From Variovorax sp. (GTDB taxonomy: Bacteria > Pseudomonadota > Gammaproteobacteria > Burkholderiales > Burkholderiaceae_C): 43,435 nucleotides of DNA. The notes under the pieces were generated by a model. It made no database searches and was not told where the DNA came from. It saw only the letters and a program-made list of their open reading frames with translations. Both the position numbers and the translations under genes were made by a program. Location of the stretch: NCBI GenBank assembly GCA_028292285.1, contig JAQGMP010000611.1:1-43435 (forward strand), in the 5' to 3' direction. Positions 23,760 through 31,934 of the stretch are shown here, piece after piece; positions within the stretch are counted from its first letter, which is position 1; every line of letters begins with the position of its first letter.

Positions 23760-26012
23760 TCAGGCCAGCTGACTTGGGCTCGCATCCCCGACGTAGCCCC
23801 GTTCCAGCCAGACCTTCAATGCCTCGGGGCGCATAGGTCGAGCGAACAGGTAGCCCTGGACGGCGTCGCAGCCACAAGCGACGATCAGATCGAGCTGGGG
23901 CTTTGTCTCGACGCCTTCTGCAATCACGACGAGATCGAGCGCATGGGCCAATTGGGTGATGGCGCCGAAGATGGCGGCGTCCCCTTCGCTTTCCGTCGCA
24001 TTGACAATGAAGCTTCGGTCCAGCTTGACCGACGTCAGCGGGAGGCGAGGCAGCTGCGACAGCGTGGAGTACCCCACTCCGAAATCATCCATGGCCACCC
24101 GAAAGCCCAGGCGCCGCGCCCGTTCGAGTGCCCGCACGGCAGGCTCGGTGGCGAACACGCTCTCCGTTATTTCGATGCAGAACCTGTCGGGAGACAGGCT
24201 GTGCTGCCGCAGCAGGTCGACCAGATCACTCACCACATCACCATCGACGAATTGCGCTGACGACACATTGATGTTCATGAGCGGGCAGCTGCCCGGACGG
24301 TCGGCCTCCCAGGCGGCCGCCTGGCGCACCGCGATCTGCATCAGCTTGTTGCCCAGGGCGACCATCAATCCGCTCGCTTCGGCAATCCGGATGAAACGAT
24401 CGGGCGCGATCGGTCCGAGACGTGGGTGTTCCCACCGCGCGAGCGCTTCGACGGCAAGGATTTGATGGTCCTTTACGCGCACCACCGGCTGGTAGTGCAG
24501 GCTCAGTTCACCCTCGCGGCGCAGTGCCTCGTGCAAGTCCTGCTCCAGCTCGATCTGCAGCTTGCGCATTTCATGCATCTCCGGCGCGAAGACGACACTT
24601 CGGCTCCCTCCCAGATCCTTTGCGACATGCATCGCATCGTCGGCTGCCTGCTGGAGATCCGCGCCGGCCGAACGCTCCGCGTGCGCGATGCCGACGCTGG
24701 CGGTCAGCCTGAATCTGCGGCCCCTGATGTCGAAAGGCGTGGCAAGCGCCTGGATGGCCGCGGCACCCAGACGTTCTGCTTCGGCCAGCGTGGTTCGAGC
24801 GCAGTAGATCGCGAACTCGTCCCCTCCGAGCCGGGCGACCGGCTGGTCGCCGGCGACACGGCGAAGACGGCGGGCCGCCTCGACCAGAAGCCGGTCGCCT
24901 TCCGCGGGACCGAAGGCTTCGTTGACAGTGCGAAAACGGTCGAGATCGATCAGCAGATTGGCTGCGGCCTGCCGCTGACTCCCGCCTCCATTGCCTGCAC
25001 TTCCTGCACTTCCTGCACTTCGCAAACGCGTGAGCTGGTTGCGTGTCAGCAGTCCCGTCAAGGCATCGCGCGTGGCAGTCCTTTCGAGCAGGCGTTCCGC
25101 CAGGCCACGGTAGCGGTCCAGCTGGTCTGCGCGCATCGTGATGACCGTCACGATCGCCCATGTCAGCGCCAGAATAATTGCCGTCTGGTAGACGAGCAGC
25201 GCGCCGTCCGCCGGCAACGGAATTCCCGGTGCGTCGATACGGCGGGACATGACCCACCCCATGGCCAACATGAACGCGGTCGAGCAGCCGAGCAGCACCC
25301 GCGCCAGTCGACCCGGGGCCGAGGACGCCGTCAGCGCCCGCATGAATCCGTGCCTGGGTGTCGCAAAGAGCAGTGCGACCGCCAATGAGCCTGTGCCGAG
25401 CAGCGTCGCCGGCGCGATGGTCCCGTGAAAGCTGCGCAGGCTGGCCAGATACCCCGTCACTGCCATGAACAACAGCCCGAGCGCGCTTGCCGCGAAGACT
25501 TGCGAAAGCACAGGGCGGCGAGCCCAGCGCAATACCTCGCCAAATCCCAGCAACAGGAGCGCCCAGGAAGCTGCGATACCCATTGTCAGTGTCTTGCCAG
25601 CAGCCCTTTCGGCCGCGACGGTTTTCGCGAACGGCGTCATGGCATCGAGCAGCCTGGCGCCGGACAAAGGCACGGTCACCCTGATCAAGAGAAGGACGAT
25701 GGCGAGGACGATGGCGCCACGTGCGGCCCGCCGCCAGCCCATTCCCGAGCGCAACGCGCGCGGCAACAGTCCCAGTCCGAGAAGGACGATGCAAAGCGCG
25801 GTGTAGGGATGGGTGGCCGGCAAGTCCGGGCGCAGGCGCCAGGCCGGTTCAAAGTGGACGGCGTATCCCGCCAGAACAAGCATGCCGACCAACGTCCCCA
25901 CAGCGGCGCCAACCAGGCGAAAAAGCGGGCCTGACTTGAATGCCCGGTCGATGCTCAAAACCTCCGCGCCGAAGCGTGGCAGTTTCAGGATCCGCGTGCT
26001 GACTCTTTCCAT
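23760..26012 (-). CDS. Membrane GGDEF-EAL protein (c-di-GMP synthesis and/or breakdown)
   Basis: A 750-aa protein with about eight N-terminal hydrophobic segments (residues about 30-300, MASE-like sensor), a GGDEF domain and an EAL domain. GGDEF is intact in ARLGGDEFAIY, but the RxxD inhibitory site is absent (AGDQ at that place). The EAL domain keeps the phosphodiesterase residues: EAL in AVEALARWEHP, the Asn of MNINVSS, ITES, DDFGVGYS, VKLDRSF and AEGVE. Either activity is therefore possible. Residues around RSAGSAGSAG are encoded by three perfect 9-bp repeats (24994-25020). The ATG at 26012 has AGGAG 6 nt upstream and is preferred over the GTG at 26048. Confidence 0.93.
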   Translation of the reverse strand: MERVSTRILKLPRFGAEVLSIDRAFKSGPLFRLVGAAVGTLVGMLVLAGYAVHFEPAWRLRPDLPATHPYTALCIVLLGLGLLPRALRSGMGWRRAARGAIVLAIVLLLIRVTVPLSGARLLDAMTPFAKTVAAERAAGKTLTMGIAASWALLLLGFGEVLRWARRPVLSQVFAASALGLLFMAVTGYLASLRSFHGTIAPATLLGTGSLAVALLFATPRHGFMRALTASSAPGRLARVLLGCSTAFMLAMGWVMSRRIDAPGIPLPADGALLVYQTAIILALTWAIVTVITMRADQLDRYRGLAERLLERTATRDALTGLLTRNQLTRLRSAGSAGSAGNGGGSQRQAAANLLIDLDRFRTVNEAFGPAEGDRLLVEAARRLRRVAGDQPVARLGGDEFAIYCARTTLAEAERLGAAAIQALATPFDIRGRRFRLTASVGIAHAERSAGADLQQAADDAMHVAKDLGGSRSVVFAPEMHEMRKLQIELEQDLHEALRREGELSLHYQPVVRVKDHQILAVEALARWEHPRLGPIAPDRFIRIAEASGLMVALGNKLMQIAVRQAAAWEADRPGSCPLMNINVSSAQFVDGDVVSDLVDLLRQHSLSPDRFCIEITESVFATEPAVRALERARRLGFRVAMDDFGVGYSTLSQLPRLPLTSVKLDRSFIVNATESEGDAAIFGAITQLAHALDLVVIAEGVETKPQLDLIVACGCDAVQGYLFARPMRPEALKVWLERGYVGDASPSQLA
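24994..25020. repeat. Three perfect 9-bp tandem repeats inside the GGDEF-EAL gene
   Basis: CCTGCACTT occurs three times in a row and encodes Ser-Ala-Gly repeats on the minus strand, in an insertion between the first helix of the GGDEF domain and its LLIDLDRFR strand. Copy changes would keep the frame. Confidence 0.85.
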
Positions 26013-26177
26013 CCGAGCTCCTGGCAGACGCACCGTCCCTGCTTCCACCCTGTCGATGTGACGAAACTGTCGGCAAAGCCGCCAAAGTCGGGCGTCTTGC
26101 GTGAGAGCGGGTGAATACAGATGTACGCGCCACGGCAGTCTAGGGCGCTTGCGACATTCTCGCCAAAGCTTTCGATG

Positions 26178-27098
26178 TCATCCGCGGGAATGCAGATGAA
26201 TCAGGATATTCCTCGCCGCGCCGACACCCATGCCTCTCATGCCCTGGTCGGTCGTTCCGCCGATGTGCGGCGTCAGCACGCAATTCGGCGTGGTGAGCCA
26301 CGGAGAATCCGACGACAGCGGCTCTTCGGCAAAGCAATCCAGCCCCAGGCTCAAGCGCCCTGCTGCCAAGGCGTTTTGCATGGCGCCTTCATCGAACAAG
26401 CCGGCGCGGGCGGTGTTGATCAGGATGGCCCCGGCTTTCATCAGTGCCAGTTCTTCCGGGCCCAGCATGCCGCGCGTCTCGTCGTTCAAGGGGCAATGCA
26501 GGGACACGACGTCGCATTCCGACAGCAAAGTTTGCAAGCCCACCGGCGTGACGCCGGCCGGCAGAATGCTTGCCGAAACATACGGGTCGTACGCGACGAC
26601 CTTCATGCCTATCGCCATCGCAATCCGGACCACGCGGCTCCCGACCGAGCCGCAGCCGATGACGCCCAAGGTCTTGCCGGCGAGTTCGACACCGGCGTAG
26701 CCGTCCTTGTCCCACATCGCCTGCCGCATCCTCGCGTCCAGCCAGGGCACTTTTCTTGCGCAAGCCAGCATGAACCCGATGGCAAGTTCCGCGACGGCCT
26801 GGCTGTTGGCGCCCACGGCGGCGGCGACGGCGATGCCGTGCCTTCGAGCCGCTGCAATGTCGATCGCGTCCAGTCCGACGCCGTGCCGCGAGATGACCTT
26901 CAACCTTGTGGAAGCCGTCAGGACAGCCTCGGTGAAATGGCCATAGCGGGCCAGGATCGCAACAGGCTGCTCGGTGCGGCACAGCGCAACCAGCGCTTCT
27001 TCGCGCACAGCAGCGTCGGTGAAGATCAGTCGATAGTCTTTCAAAAGCCCGATGGCTTCCGGATGGACCGTGGGCGCCGTGACGAGAATGATGTCCAT
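26178..27098 (-). CDS. D-isomer-specific 2-hydroxyacid dehydrogenase
   Basis: A 306-aa NAD(P)-dependent 2-hydroxyacid dehydrogenase, typical length. It interconverts a 2-oxo acid and a D-2-hydroxy acid in the cytoplasm. The dinucleotide motif is GVIGCGSVGSRV. The catalytic Arg lies in NTARAGLFDEGAM, the Glu in the CFAEEPL segment and the His in LTPHIGGTT. The substrate-side RHGVGLDAIDIAAA and the GANSQAVAELAIGFML segment are also typical. It is the last gene of a leftward set with an FMN hydroxy-acid oxidase and a Bug protein. Substrate is not determined; glyoxylate/hydroxypyruvate or phosphoglycerate-like enzymes share these motifs. No Shine-Dalgarno is visible before the ATG at 27098. Confidence 0.9.
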   Translation of the reverse strand: MDIILVTAPTVHPEAIGLLKDYRLIFTDAAVREEALVALCRTEQPVAILARYGHFTEAVLTASTRLKVISRHGVGLDAIDIAAARRHGIAVAAAVGANSQAVAELAIGFMLACARKVPWLDARMRQAMWDKDGYAGVELAGKTLGVIGCGSVGSRVVRIAMAIGMKVVAYDPYVSASILPAGVTPVGLQTLLSECDVVSLHCPLNDETRGMLGPEELALMKAGAILINTARAGLFDEGAMQNALAAGRLSLGLDCFAEEPLSSDSPWLTTPNCVLTPHIGGTTDQGMRGMGVGAARNILIHLHSRG

Positions 27099-27137
27099 AG
27101 AGGAGTGAAGCCTTTCAACCGGGTGACCTGAAACGGT

Positions 27138-28106
27138 CTACTCGGGTTTGATGTTGGCGTCCTTGATGACCTTGGCATAGCGCGGCACTTCGCTGCGCAG
27201 ATAGGCGGAGAACTCTTCAGGCGTATTGGCAACGATGTCCACGCCCATCTCGCCGAACCTGCTGCGCAGTTCCGGGTTGCCCATGACCCGGACAACGTCA
27301 CGCTGAATGCGGTGCACCAGTTCCGCAGGCATGCCCGCCGGGCCGAGAAGGCCGAACCAGGTAGCGATCTCGAAGCCCTTGACACCCGACTCGGCCACGG
27401 TGGGCACGTCGGGCAGCAACGGCGAACGCTTGCTGCCGGTGTTGGCAAGGGCGCGCAGTTTGCCCGCCTTGATCTGCGACACGACCGCCGAGACGTTGCC
27501 GTACATGATCGGGACCTGGCCGCCCAGTGTGTCGGCGATCGCGGGGTTCTCTCCCTTGTAGGGCACGTGGGTCTGCCGGATGCCGAGCTGCGCGCTCAGC
27601 AGTTCGCCCGCCATGTGCGGCGACGACCCGACGCCGCCGGAGCCGTAGGCGATCGGCGCGGGACTGTGCTTGGCGAGTTCGACGAACTCGGCAAACGTGT
27701 TCGCCGGAAAGCTGGGGTTCACCACCATGATCGTGGGCGTCGAGCCCATCAGCGTGATGGGACTGAAGTCGCGCAGCGTGTCGTAGTTCGCCTTGCCATA
27801 CATGGCGGGCGCCACTGCGAGGCTGGTCTGCGGCGAGACCAGCAGCGTATAGCCATCGGGTGCCGACTTGGCCACGGTGTCCGCGGCGATCATGCCGCTG
27901 GCGCCCGTGCGGTTGTCTACGATGACCGTCTGGCCCCAGGCCTCGGAAAGCCGCTGCGCCACGAGGCGGCCCACCAGGTCCGTCGTGCCGCCGGCCGCGA
28001 AGCCGATGACGATGCGCACCTGCTTGGTGGGCCACGATTGCGCGGCCGCGCCCTGCATCATCAGCAAAGGCGTCGCGGCGAGCACCGCGATCCATAGTCT
28101 TTTCAT
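27138..28106 (-). CDS. Bug/TctC-family periplasmic solute-binding protein
   Basis: A 322-aa Bug protein. The signal peptide (MKRLWIAVLAATPLLMMQ, then AAAQ) is followed by WPTKQVRIVIGFAAGGTTD, the family opening, and by later SPQTSLAVAPAMYG and AYGSGGVGSSPHMAGE segments. AGGAG lies about 7 nt before the ATG. No TctA/TctB partners are near. It lies between an alpha-hydroxy-acid oxidase and a 2-hydroxyacid dehydrogenase, so a hydroxy- or keto-acid ligand is likely (inference). It is only moderately like the Bug protein at 996-2006. Confidence 0.93.
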   Translation of the reverse strand: MKRLWIAVLAATPLLMMQGAAAQSWPTKQVRIVIGFAAGGTTDLVGRLVAQRLSEAWGQTVIVDNRTGASGMIAADTVAKSAPDGYTLLVSPQTSLAVAPAMYGKANYDTLRDFSPITLMGSTPTIMVVNPSFPANTFAEFVELAKHSPAPIAYGSGGVGSSPHMAGELLSAQLGIRQTHVPYKGENPAIADTLGGQVPIMYGNVSAVVSQIKAGKLRALANTGSKRSPLLPDVPTVAESGVKGFEIATWFGLLGPAGMPAELVHRIQRDVVRVMGNPELRSRFGEMGVDIVANTPEEFSAYLRSEVPRYAKVIKDANIKPE

Positions 28107-28157
28107 GTCTGTCTCCTGCTTTTTTTGAAACTCACTCGTCGGTCCAGTGAAGCTCTT

Positions 28158-29414
28158 TCAGATCGCACTGGCGGGCGGCGACAGGCGCATGAGGCACGCC
28201 GGCGTCACTTCGGCCAGAGTGTTCAGCCCCATCAATCCCATGTCGCGATCGATCTCGGTATGAAGGATGTCGATCGCATGGCGCACGCCCGGCTCGCCTG
28301 CGAGTGCCGCGGCAAAGATGAAGGGGCGACCCAGAAATACGAAGCGTGCGCCGAGTGCCAGCGCTTTGATCACATCGGTGCCGCGCCGGATGCCGCCATC
28401 GATCATCACGGGCAGGTCCGGGCAGGCCGCCACGATGCCGGGAAGCACGCGCAGCGGCGACATCGCGCCATCGAGCTGCCGGCCACCATGATTCGAAACG
28501 ATGATGCCGTCCGCGCCGTGCTCGCGTGCCAGCCGTGCGTCTTCATGCGACAGCACGCCCTTGACGATCAGCGTGCCCGGCCACATGCGCCGCAGCAATG
28601 CGAGGTGCTCCCAGCCGATGTGCCCGCGCTCCGAATAGCTGCGCAGTACGTTCGGAGAAAGGATGGGAACACCGCGGGTCGCGTAGTTGTTCTCGAAGTG
28701 CGGCATGCCGTGCCGGACAAGGGTTTGCAGGAACGTGCCGAGCAGCCAGCGAGGGTGCGATACGCCGTCCCATGCCAGGCGCAGGTTGGGCCGCAGCGGG
28801 ATCGAAAAGCCGGCGCGTACGTTGTTCTCCCGGTTGGCCGCGACCGGTGTGTCCAGCGTGACCACCAGCGTGGTGAAGCCGGCGCGCGCCACGCGTTCGA
28901 TGAGCGCGACGGTCCGCGGCGTATCCCCCGGCAGGTAGGCCTGGAACCATGCGCCCGTGCCTTCCGCGGCGACTTCTTCCATCGGGATCAGGGACGAGCC
29001 GCTCAACACCATCGGAATGTTCGCGGTGCCGGCCGCACGGGCCAGCGTCAGATCGCCGCGATAAGCCGACAGCGCGCTCAGGCCCAGCGGTGCGATGCCG
29101 AAAGGAGAAGCCCACGTCTTGCCGAACAGGCTGACCGCCTGGGAGCGTCTGGACACATCGCGCAGCACGCGAGTGACGAGGCCGTACTCGGCGAACGAAT
29201 CCCGGTTGGAACGAAACGACCGGCCATCCTCCGCCGCACTGGCAACGAAGGAGAAAACGGGACGAGGCAGATGCGCGCGCGCAGCCGCTTCGAGATCGTC
29301 CAGCGAAAGAACGCGCCGCAGCGCGCGCGGCACCACGGCGGCCACACCGGCATTGCGATCGCTCGCGGTCGGCCGGTCGTCGTCGACGGAAATCGGGATG
29401 CCCTGGGAAGCCAT
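28158..29414 (-). CDS. FMN-dependent alpha-hydroxy-acid oxidizing protein (lactate/mandelate dehydrogenase-like)
   Basis: A 418-aa member of the FMN alpha-hydroxy-acid oxidase/dehydrogenase family. The active-site block SNHGGRQLDGA carries the catalytic His and substrate Arg. LIVKGVLSHEDA gives the FMN Lys, and MIDGGIRRGTDVIKALALGA with FLGRPF binds the phosphate. An inserted segment around WLLGTFLQTLVRHGMPHF resembles the membrane-contact loop of LldD and mandelate dehydrogenase, suggesting a respiratory-chain-linked dehydrogenase rather than an oxidase. It should convert an L-2-hydroxy acid to the 2-oxo acid. It is the first gene of the leftward arm. Its promoter carries the GntR operator pair (29437-29471). 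The ATG at 29414 has GAGGAG about 11 nt upstream. Confidence 0.92.
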   Translation of the reverse strand: MASQGIPISVDDDRPTASDRNAGVAAVVPRALRRVLSLDDLEAAARAHLPRPVFSFVASAAEDGRSFRSNRDSFAEYGLVTRVLRDVSRRSQAVSLFGKTWASPFGIAPLGLSALSAYRGDLTLARAAGTANIPMVLSGSSLIPMEEVAAEGTGAWFQAYLPGDTPRTVALIERVARAGFTTLVVTLDTPVAANRENNVRAGFSIPLRPNLRLAWDGVSHPRWLLGTFLQTLVRHGMPHFENNYATRGVPILSPNVLRSYSERGHIGWEHLALLRRMWPGTLIVKGVLSHEDARLAREHGADGIIVSNHGGRQLDGAMSPLRVLPGIVAACPDLPVMIDGGIRRGTDVIKALALGARFVFLGRPFIFAAALAGEPGVRHAIDILHTEIDRDMGLMGLNTLAEVTPACLMRLSPPASAI

Positions 29415-29436
29415 GAATGGGTTGTCTCCTCTTTTT

Positions 29437-29471
29437 TATTGTCGGCAATCAATATATGATTGTCAACAATA
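29437..29471. promoter_or_regulatory. Twin GntR-type operators overlapping a leftward sigma70 promoter
   Basis: Two 12-bp palindromic sites, ATTGTCGGCAAT (29438-29449) and ATTGTCAACAAT (29459-29470), have starts 21 bp apart, two helical turns. Together they form a 15-bp inverted repeat (13 of 15 matching) around ATATA. On the minus strand TTGACA (29466-29461) and GACAAT (29443-29438), separated by 17 bp, make a good -35/-10 pair for the hydroxy-acid oxidase operon, each element inside one operator copy. ATTGTnnACAAT-like sites are usual for FCD-type GntR regulators. On the plus strand TATGAT (29455-29460) could be the -10 for the regulator itself. Confidence 0.75.
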
Positions 29472-30175
29472 TGAAAAAGATTGTTCAAATCCGGGAAGCG
29501 AAGCACGGCCTGCTCGGCGGCGCCGTGCATCGCCGCATCGAGGACATGGTCCTTACCGGACAGATCGCTGCCGGCGAACGCATCAATGAACTTCAGCTTG
29601 CCGCGCAGCTCAACGTGAGCCGCGGCCCCCTGCGCGAAGCGCTGCGCGCGCTGGAGCATGCGGGCCTGCTGGTGGCGATCCCCAATCGCGGCGTCTTCGT
29701 GAGGAAGGTCGAGCTGGCGGATGCGCTCAATCTCTACGACGTTCGCGCCGGCCTCGCACGCGTCACGGGCCGACTCGTCGCACGCCACGCATCGCGCGCG
29801 CAGATCGAAGTGCTCCGGACCGTCTTCGAGCAGATGGACCGCGCCTGCTCCAAGGACGACGTCTCCGACTTCTACGCCGGCAATCTCGCCTTCCACTCGC
29901 ACCTGCTTTCTTACGCGGGCAACGCGCGGCTGACGACCTTGAGCGAAAGCGTTCGCAACGAGTTGCAGCTGTATCTCCGCGACGCGGTCGTCGGACCGGC
30001 GCGGCTGCGCAAGTCGCAGACCGAGCACCGGCAGATTCTCGACAGCATCGTGGACGGCAACGACGAGGGCGCAGCACTCGCCTTCGAGCTGCACATCCTC
30101 GCAGGCAAGCAACGCATGCTCGAGTACCTCGGCAGCCGCGGCGAGAGCGTGGCGGCGCTGCGGCTCGCCCCCTGA
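29471..30175 (+). CDS. GntR-family (FCD/FadR-type) transcriptional regulator
   Basis: A 234-aa GntR regulator. The winged helix runs over about residues 15-80: HRRIEDMVLTGQIAAGERI, then LAAQLNVSRGPLREALRAL and AIPNRGVFVRKV. The all-helical FCD effector domain follows, with metal/ligand residues in the DVRAGLARVTGRLVARHA and LAFHSHLLSYAGN segments and a late TEHRQILDSIVDG. The ATG at 29471 begins directly at the edge of the operator pair and has no ribosome site, so the mRNA may be nearly leaderless; ATGs at 29456 and 29417 are less likely because they lie within or before the operator. It probably represses itself and both arms of the locus. Confidence 0.9.
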   Translation: MKKIVQIREAKHGLLGGAVHRRIEDMVLTGQIAAGERINELQLAAQLNVSRGPLREALRALEHAGLLVAIPNRGVFVRKVELADALNLYDVRAGLARVTGRLVARHASRAQIEVLRTVFEQMDRACSKDDVSDFYAGNLAFHSHLLSYAGNARLTTLSESVRNELQLYLRDAVVGPARLRKSQTEHRQILDSIVDGNDEGAALAFELHILAGKQRMLEYLGSRGESVAALRLAP

Positions 30176-30240
30176 ATCCATCTCTTGCCCCATCTCCTCC
30201 CACATCTCCTCCCCGAACTGAAAGCGACAAAGGACAACCC

Positions 30241-31029
30241 ATGGCACATGAACAGATCAATCGCACCAAAGCAAAGCTGGCGGCAGGCGGCTTGGCGCTC
30301 GGCATGGGCTTGCGCCAGGCCCGGACCGTCGACATCGCGACCATCGCCGGCACCTGCGACTTCGACTGGCTTTTCATCGACACCGAGCACAACTCGATGA
30401 GCATCGACACCGCGGCACAGATCGCCATGGCCGCCATCGCCACCGGCGTGACGCCGATCGTGCGCGTGCCGGGCCACCAGCATTACCATTGCGCCCGCGC
30501 ACTCGACAACGGTGCGCTCGGCATCGTGGTACCCCATGTCGACACGGCCGACGAGGCCCGCGCCATCGTCGATGCCTGCCGCTATCCGCCGCAAGGCCAT
30601 CGCTCCATTGCCGGCAACATGCCGGGCCTCGGCTTTGCCAATGTACCGGTCGGCGAGGCCACGCAACGGATCAACGAAGAGACGCTGGTCGTCGTGATGC
30701 TGGAGACGCCCAGGGCCATCGACAACGTCGAGGAAATCGCGGCCGTACCTGGCATCGACGTGCTGCTGGTCGGCACCAACGACCTGTGTGCCGAGATGGG
30801 GATCCCCGGCGGCTTCGGAGACGCGCGCATTCCGGAGATCTACAAGCGCGTGATCGCCGCGTGCAGACAAAACGGCAAGTACCCCGGCATGGGCGGCGTC
30901 TACGACGCAAAGCTGATGGACCAGTATGTCCGGCTGGGCATGCAGTTCATCCTGTCCGGCAACGATCTCGCCTTTCTGATGGCCGGCGCGCGCGAGCGCT
31001 CGTCGATGCTGCGGGCGATCGCACGGTGA
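30241..31029 (+). CDS. HpcH/HpaI-family class II aldolase
   Basis: A 262-aa metal-dependent aldolase of the HpcH/HpaI family (GarL, HpaI, RhmA relatives). These cleave 4-hydroxy-2-oxo acids into pyruvate and an aldehyde. Marks are FDWLFIDTEHNSM, whose Asp/Glu/His sit in the active site, VRVPGHQHYHCARALDNGA, the metal Glu in VVVMLETPRAIDNVEEIA, and the VLLVGTNDLCAEMG segment. AAGGA lies 8 nt before the ATG. It overlaps the next dehydrogenase gene by 4 bp (GTGA). With a tartronate-semialdehyde-reductase-like enzyme immediately downstream, the arrangement recalls garL-garR of glucarate breakdown, though the actual substrate is unknown. Confidence 0.9.
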   Translation: MAHEQINRTKAKLAAGGLALGMGLRQARTVDIATIAGTCDFDWLFIDTEHNSMSIDTAAQIAMAAIATGVTPIVRVPGHQHYHCARALDNGALGIVVPHVDTADEARAIVDACRYPPQGHRSIAGNMPGLGFANVPVGEATQRINEETLVVVMLETPRAIDNVEEIAAVPGIDVLLVGTNDLCAEMGIPGGFGDARIPEIYKRVIAACRQNGKYPGMGGVYDAKLMDQYVRLGMQFILSGNDLAFLMAGARERSSMLRAIAR

Positions 31030-31925
31030 GCGCCATCGACAACAGCAACCCGGTCGGCTTCGTCGGCTTGGGCGTGATGGGCAAATCGATGGCCCGCAAC
31101 CTGCTGAAGGCCGGACTGCCGCTGACCGTTTACAACCGCAGCAGCGGGGCGGCGCAGGAGCTTCTTGCTGACGGCGCGCAGATCGCCGGCTCGCCCGCTG
31201 CGCTGGCCGCACAGTCGCAAGTCATCGGGCTGTGCTTGCCCGACACGGCCGACGTCGAGCGCGTGCTGTTCGGCCCGGACGGTCTGGTCGAAGGGCTTCA
31301 GCCCGGCAGCGTCGTGATCGACTTCAGCACCATATCGGCCCCCGCCACCGTCGGGTTCGCGGCCACGCTCAAGGCGCGCGGCGTGGACATGCTGGACTCG
31401 CCGGTGTCCGGCGGCCCCAAAGGCGCCGCCGACGGGACGCTGAGCTGCATGATCGGCGGCGACGCGGACGTGCTCGCGCGCTGCATGCCGGTCTTCAATG
31501 CCGTCGGCAAAACGTTCACGCACATCGGCGAGAACGGCGCCGGACAACTGTGCAAGTCATGCAACCAGCTTGCTGTGTTCGGCACCATGATGGCCGTGTT
31601 CGAAGCGCTGACTCTGGCGCGCAAGTCGGGCATCGATCCCAACAAGGTGCGCGATGCGCTGCTGGGCGGCTCCGCGCAGAGCTTCGTGCTGCAGAACCAT
31701 GCCAAGCGCTTTCTCGATGGCCAGTTTGCACCGGGCTTTCGCACCTCTCTCATGCTCAAGGACCTGCGGCTCGCGCATGGCGCCGCGCGCGACGCCAGCA
31801 GTTTCGCCCCGGTCGCGGCGCTTGCCGAGCAGCTGCTGGCGGCGCTGACCAACACCGGCCGCGCCGGCCTCGACAGCACCGCGCTCGGCCAGCTGTATGC
31901 CGAGCTTTCCGGCATCGCGCCCTGA
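31026..31925 (+). CDS. Beta-hydroxyacid dehydrogenase family (3-HIBADH / tartronate semialdehyde reductase-like)
   Basis: A 299-aa NAD(P)-dependent dehydrogenase of the 6-phosphogluconate/3-hydroxyisobutyrate dehydrogenase family. The nucleotide motif is GFVGLGVMGKSMARNLL. The family's substrate signature DSPVSGGPKGAADGTLSCM follows, then GENGAGQLCKSCNQL with the catalytic Lys. The GTG at 31026 overlaps the aldolase stop and fits the N-terminus; the frame upstream is shadow. It would reduce the semialdehyde released by the aldolase, or oxidise a beta-hydroxy acid. The FAH-type hydratase follows 9 nt downstream. Confidence 0.91.
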   Translation: MSAIDNSNPVGFVGLGVMGKSMARNLLKAGLPLTVYNRSSGAAQELLADGAQIAGSPAALAAQSQVIGLCLPDTADVERVLFGPDGLVEGLQPGSVVIDFSTISAPATVGFAATLKARGVDMLDSPVSGGPKGAADGTLSCMIGGDADVLARCMPVFNAVGKTFTHIGENGAGQLCKSCNQLAVFGTMMAVFEALTLARKSGIDPNKVRDALLGGSAQSFVLQNHAKRFLDGQFAPGFRTSLMLKDLRLAHGAARDASSFAPVAALAEQLLAALTNTGRAGLDSTALGQLYAELSGIAP

Positions 31926-31934
31926 GCCTGAGCC

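Noticed and set aside
24994-25020. Tandem repeat considered as a CRISPR or VNTR locus
   Set aside because: Units are contiguous, only 9 bp, and lie within a coding frame; no spacers.
30191-30212. CATCTCCTCC twice in the leader of the aldolase gene
   Set aside because: Short pyrimidine-rich repeat without phasing or symmetry; probably chance.
30489-31025. Open frame extending the beta-hydroxyacid dehydrogenase to the left
   Set aside because: It runs out of frame through the aldolase gene; the GTG at 31026 begins the conserved NAD-binding fold.
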